A DNA stretch of 64,000 nucleotides. It comes from Treponema sp. (lineage in GTDB: Bacteria > Spirochaetota > Spirochaetia > Treponematales > Treponemataceae). The notes beneath the pieces are model-generated. The model ran no database searches. It had not been told where the DNA came from and saw nothing but the letters and a program-made list of their open reading frames with translations. The stretch spans positions 81,214-145,213 of the forward strand of contig JAKSTL010000001.1 of NCBI GenBank assembly GCA_024402595.1. Direction: 5' to 3'. Below are positions 60,661 through 64,000 of the stretch, in pieces (the stretch's first letter is position 1; each line of letters starts with the position of its first letter). The translations under genes were made by a program, and so were the position numbers.

Positions 60661-60708
60661 TCAAAGTTGATTTATAAAAATATTCTTCATTTGAAAAAAT
60701 ATTAGAAT

Positions 60709-61641
60709 CTATTCCCCAGTTTTTTTCTCCATAGCCTCAAGAACAACTTCCTTCTCAATATTCAATTTAGCACATACCAAATCTATAGGAAGATTAAAAT
60801 CATTTATCATAACAAGAGCATCTTCTAAAGACTTCGCTTTTCCACCGTCATTAAATCCATCATTAAATCCATCCTCAAAACCGTCATGAAAACCATCATT
60901 AAATCCATCTTCGTAAGCCTCTTCTTTCTTTACGGCTATATCTAAATCATAATCATATTCAGCTGTTAACATGTTGACGACCTCCGTTATTTTCCGCCCA
61001 AGATAATCAGAAAGCAATCCTTTTTCCTGAGCAGCTTTTATCACTTTTCTACAAGATTCTTCATCCCTGATATTGGCATTGGTGTAAATATAATTTATAA
61101 ACTCACAATACTGCCTAATTTTATCACACTTACGAACAACAGGTAAGTCTGAATTATTAATGTTATAAACCTTAACCTTTAATTCAAGATTAGGATCTTC
61201 CATCTGCTCGTAATAAGCATCAGAAAGTTTTAATTCTGAATACTTGGGTAGCTCCTTCTTACCATTATAAAACACAAGAAACTCTGGAGTCGGAATCTTA
61301 AATAATTTCTCTCTATAACGAACTTTACCAGGAACCATAGATGTATAGATTCTTGAAACATACTCTAAAAATCGTAGTGGCATATTGTTGTTTACGGTAC
61401 TTTGATGTTCAATAAGAACTACAAGATGTCCATTCAATTCCATACCAATGTCATTCCGAAAAGTCTTATACATCGTGTCATCAATCTCACGAATTTTGAG
61501 TTCCGTGTTTTCCAAAGTATAATTGGTATCATGAAGCGCATTGTACAATTCAAGAAAGTTTCTTTTACCTACAATTTCATCTTTCCCAAAATAATCAATA
61601 AATAATGATGATTTTATCTGTTTGTTAATATTTTCTGCCAT
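60709..61641 (-). CDS. Rpn-family / PD-(D/E)XK nuclease-like protein
   Basis: 310 residues. Seen: FIDYFGKDEIVGKRNFLELYNALH at the N-terminus, nuclease signature NDIGMELNGHLVVLIEHQ with Asp64 and Glu78-x-Gln80, PEFLVFYNGKKELP, and a C-terminal run of six DGF-type repeats (EDGFNDGFHDGFEDGF, about 246-270) followed by a terminal helix. A different subfamily from the gene at 6650: no NPCADPTFK opening, and Asp-Gly-Phe rather than Gln-Gly-Ile repeats. The ATG at 61639-61641 follows GAGGTG. Confidence 0.85.
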   Translation of the reverse strand: MAENINKQIKSSLFIDYFGKDEIVGKRNFLELYNALHDTNYTLENTELKIREIDDTMYKTFRNDIGMELNGHLVVLIEHQSTVNNNMPLRFLEYVSRIYTSMVPGKVRYREKLFKIPTPEFLVFYNGKKELPKYSELKLSDAYYEQMEDPNLELKVKVYNINNSDLPVVRKCDKIRQYCEFINYIYTNANIRDEESCRKVIKAAQEKGLLSDYLGRKITEVVNMLTAEYDYDLDIAVKKEEAYEDGFNDGFHDGFEDGFNDGFNDGGKAKSLEDALVMINDFNLPIDLVCAKLNIEKEVVLEAMEKKTGE

Positions 61642-61995
61642 TTTCACACCTCATAAGAATTTACACTTTAGTTTTCTAAAACAGGAAGGATTTAAAAAAA
61701 AATCTTAAAAATTTTCCTTTTCTACAGAAAAATTCCCATTAAAGTTTTCCACTCTTTTTGCGTAAAACGACAGAACCAATCTACCATAAACTAAAAGCTC
61801 ACACACAATCTTCCATTTTTTCAAGGTATATTCCAAAATCAGATAAAACACTAAAAATCACAATAAAAAACCGATTTTTTTTATATTTTCATGCAGATTC
61901 TGATATTTTATACTTAAAACAAAAAATACTATTTAGCTGAATTAAGAGTTAGATACTCCAGATTCAACTATTAGTCTCTTTTGTAAGGATGAATT
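61642..61995. promoter_or_regulatory. AT-rich divergent region with a promoter for the GH26-like gene
   Basis: 354 bp without a supported gene. On the plus strand TTTTCA (61886-61891), 17-bp spacer and TATACT (61909-61914) form a plausible promoter, giving a leader of about 75 bases. Otherwise I see nothing distinctive; short open frames here lack ribosome sites. Confidence 0.4.
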
Positions 61996-63462
61996 ATGAA
62001 CAAGGTTTTGTTAAAGGAATGTGGTTGTGCCCTTGATATGGGCGATGGTAGCGAACGCGGACTTTATGTAAATCAGGATTACATTTTGCAGAAAATGCGA
62101 AAAATCCATCGCGGAATCAGTTTAATGTATACTTACTACCCAAATGATAAAGGTTGGCCAGGACGAGCAAGTGTTGTTCATAAACAAGCAACTCCAACAG
62201 GAGCTTGGGATTATCCTTACGAAGATTATTTTCCATATCGTGGTGGAAAAGAAGGTTTAAGAGATGACGAACCTTTTAAATATATGAAAGAAATCCGTCA
62301 GCGAGGAATGGATGTAGTTTTGACCCTTACCATCGATCCAAGTTTAACAGAAGAAGAACTCATTCCTGTGGCAAAAGATTTGCGTCCATACGGTAGAATC
62401 CTTCTTCGCGTAAATCATGAATGTACAGGATCCTGGTTCTGTTTTAATAAACGAGCATCTTACCAGCAATTAGCAGATTTTTTCGTGCTTGTTTGTAAAG
62501 TAATGCATCAGTATGCACCAAATGTTAAAGTTATTCTTTGTGCAGGAATGTGGCAGCCTGATTCAGGCAAACTTGAAATGGAAGATATTTTCCTTGAAGC
62601 CCATAAAGCCGCAGATATTTGGTCTGGAGATCAATATTTGTCATTACATTGGGGTTGGCCAGTTGATGTTGCTACAAAAGAAACAGCAAACTATGCCTGC
62701 TATGATGTTGATGCAGTTTACGACAAAGCTAAAAATACATACTTGCGTTTAAAAGAAATCACAGGTCAAGATAAACCAATGGTCCTTTCAGAACTTAATG
62801 GCGATGGTGATGTTACAGGCGCTTTTGAACAATCAAATATGATGAAGCATTTTATGGAACGCCTTCAGAAAGATCCTGATAAATGGCTTTCTGCTTTCAC
62901 TCTTTATCAGTTCCGCGATGATGGACGCCTTGGTCTTGAAATTACAGATCCAAACAACCATGATGTTGGAATTGAGCAGCCTATGATGGCAATGTATAAA
63001 GAAGAATTACACAAACCTTTCTTCAGCCAAAAAATTGAATCAGCGGGTTCTATTGAGCTTCCTGCAAAATTGCGTTGGGGTGGTTCTGAAGATGCAGAAG
63101 GTGTAGAAATCGACTGTCACTTCAACAAAACTCCTAATTATTTCGAAGCATACTTTGAAGATGAATTGTTGGATATGAATCTTATGCTGGAGTTCAACGG
63201 TTATTGGTTCTACAAAGCTCCAGGTACAAAATGTATTGATTTGATGTCTTATTTCTTTGAAAAACCACTTTCTGGTGCTACTGATATTAAGCTTAGAATC
63301 TTCTGCCCTCCTGCAGACGGTTTAAATAAACCAGAAAATGGTGATCCTTACAATTCTCCTGATGGTGATTGGATGACAAACTCGTACACAGTGCTTCCTA
63401 AGTTGCCAAAAATCAGAATTGAAGAAGAACCTGTTTGTCTTTTCAAACACTACGATGACTAG
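61996..63462 (+). CDS. GH26-like clan GH-A glycosidase without signal peptide
   Basis: 488 residues. No export signal, so cytoplasmic. TIM-barrel landmarks: ISLMYTYYPNDKGWPG, YGRILLRVNHECTGSWFCF with acid/base candidate Glu142, VKVILCAGMWQPD, DIWSGDQYLSLHWG, and nucleophile candidate Glu266 in MVLSELNGDGD. The R-x-N-H-E-x-x-G-S-W-F pattern is closest to GH26 (beta-mannanases and beta-1,3-xylanases). A small beta domain follows (about 350-488). RBS AAGGA 6-7 bases before the ATG. It probably processes imported oligosaccharides. Substrate cannot be assigned. Confidence 0.75.
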   Translation: MNKVLLKECGCALDMGDGSERGLYVNQDYILQKMRKIHRGISLMYTYYPNDKGWPGRASVVHKQATPTGAWDYPYEDYFPYRGGKEGLRDDEPFKYMKEIRQRGMDVVLTLTIDPSLTEEELIPVAKDLRPYGRILLRVNHECTGSWFCFNKRASYQQLADFFVLVCKVMHQYAPNVKVILCAGMWQPDSGKLEMEDIFLEAHKAADIWSGDQYLSLHWGWPVDVATKETANYACYDVDAVYDKAKNTYLRLKEITGQDKPMVLSELNGDGDVTGAFEQSNMMKHFMERLQKDPDKWLSAFTLYQFRDDGRLGLEITDPNNHDVGIEQPMMAMYKEELHKPFFSQKIESAGSIELPAKLRWGGSEDAEGVEIDCHFNKTPNYFEAYFEDELLDMNLMLEFNGYWFYKAPGTKCIDLMSYFFEKPLSGATDIKLRIFCPPADGLNKPENGDPYNSPDGDWMTNSYTVLPKLPKIRIEEEPVCLFKHYDD

Positions 63463-63473
63463 TGGAAGTGTTT

Positions 63474-64000
63474 GTGCCTGTAAAAACTGTTTTTACAGGC
63501 AATCTACAAACAAAAAAACTTCCAGTCTGTAGTCGTCTGCCAGAACCGCTCACTAGTTCGCTAGACGCTGAGCGCTGCAAGGTAACTATCGAACAGTACT
63601 CAGAGCCTTTCTGTCAGCCGCCCTCTTCCTTCGCGTTTTTTTAATGCATTGTGCCTGTAAAAACAGTTTTTACAGGCAAACTACAAACAAAAAAACTTCC
63701 AGTCAGAAACCGTCTGTCAGCACCGCTCGATATCTCGCTAGACGCTGAGCACTGCAAGGAAACTATCGAACAGCACTCAGAGCCTTTCTGTCATTCGTCT
63801 TCTTCCTTTGCGTTTTTTTAATGCATTGGGGATTAAAAACTGTTTTTAATGCAATCTACAAACAAAAAAACTTCCAGTTAGAAGCCGTCTGCCAAAATCG
63901 TTCGATAACTCGGTAGACACTGAGCACTGCAAAGAAACTATATATCAGCACTCAGAGCCTTTCTGTCATCCGTCTTCTTCCTTTGCGTTTTTTTAATGCA
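63474..64000. repeat. Three tandem copies of a 175-177 bp unit, running off the window
   Basis: Units at 63474-63650, 63651-63827 and 63828-64000. Each begins with a hairpin (63476-63500, 63653-63677, 63832-63850), continues with a shared CTACAAACAAAAAAACTTCC, a GC-richer middle and ends CTTCCTT(T/C)GCGTTTTTTTAATGC. The hairpin stem of copy 3 differs from copies 1-2 at two adjacent base pairs, both changed on both strands so that pairing is kept. A reading frame from LQTKKLPV to SSFAFF-stop is open in all three copies, but copy 3 lacks a usable start. The array begins 11 bp after the GH26-like stop codon. Confidence 0.9.

Noticed and set aside
60445..60708. Open frames on the plus strand through the GC-rich island
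   Set aside because: They run across the start of the GH10 gene in the wrong direction and have no ribosome site or domain.
61826..61860. Fifth copy of the GAAAA-ACAC-GAAA motif upstream of the GH26-like gene
   Set aside because: ACAC is present after an A-rich stretch, but the downstream GAAA and the 19-base step are missing.
63462..63644. 60-codon frame at the end of the GH26-like gene as a real gene
   Set aside because: It starts in the stop-codon region of the upstream gene and lies in the repeat; the same frame has no start in copy 3. Left as an open question in the repeat finding.
63474..64000. Integron attC sites or a CRISPR array as explanation of the tandem repeats
   Set aside because: No GTTRRRY/RYYYAAC pair could be placed, the unit is far longer than a CRISPR repeat and there are no unique spacers.

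Overview
The window is AT-rich and looks like a chromosomal segment of a host-associated or rumen-type Treponema. The evidence is lipoprotein signals of the form MKK...C on many surface proteins, two Rpn/PD-(D/E)XK 'transposase-like' genes with glycine-repeat tails, and carbohydrate ABC importers next to YesM/YesN-type two-component genes. The genus is an inference from protein style; there is no rRNA or tRNA in the window to anchor it.

Layout. 1-5591 (minus strand): a heavy-metal P-type ATPase that runs off the left edge, a sirtuin, a phosphohexomutase and a CE2-type esterase lipoprotein. 5784-7654 (plus): a small exported protein and an Rpn-family nuclease whose mRNA leader can fold over its ribosome binding site. 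7842-30698 (minus): one gene of 22.9 kb encoding a 7618-residue lipoprotein built of more than forty Ig-like modules in a higher-order repeat. 30980-37391: a membrane-anchored solute-binding-like protein, a sigma-54 activator without a DNA-binding domain, a divergent WecG/TagA-like protein, rsmE, a C-terminal processing protease and a small exported protein. 37487-40612: a metal-efflux cassette (P-type ATPase, small HMA chaperone) divergent from an unusual ArsR-AraC fusion regulator.

40678-58713 is the functional centre: a probable beta-glucan (likely beta-1,3/mixed-linkage) utilisation locus. It has two surface lipoproteins, a GH16 lipoprotein, a clan GH-A glycosidase fused to what looks like an outer-membrane beta-barrel, a CBM9-like lipoprotein, a YesN/YesM-type response regulator and histidine kinase, a solute-binding protein with two permeases, and a divergent large GH94/GH149-type glucan phosphorylase. 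Proposed flow: surface capture and endo-cleavage, import of oligosaccharides without a locally encoded ATPase, and phosphorolysis in the cytoplasm; the upstream phosphohexomutase could feed the sugar phosphate into glycolysis. Three of the promoters in this locus carry the same spaced motif (GAAAA-N4-ACAC-N6-GAAA) about 25-31 bases upstream of a plausible -10, which I propose as the response regulator's operator.

58888-64000: a GH10 xylanase lipoprotein, a second Rpn-family gene, a GH26-like cytoplasmic glycosidase, and, at the right edge, three tandem copies of a 175-177 bp unit, each opening with a hairpin whose stem shows compensatory base changes.
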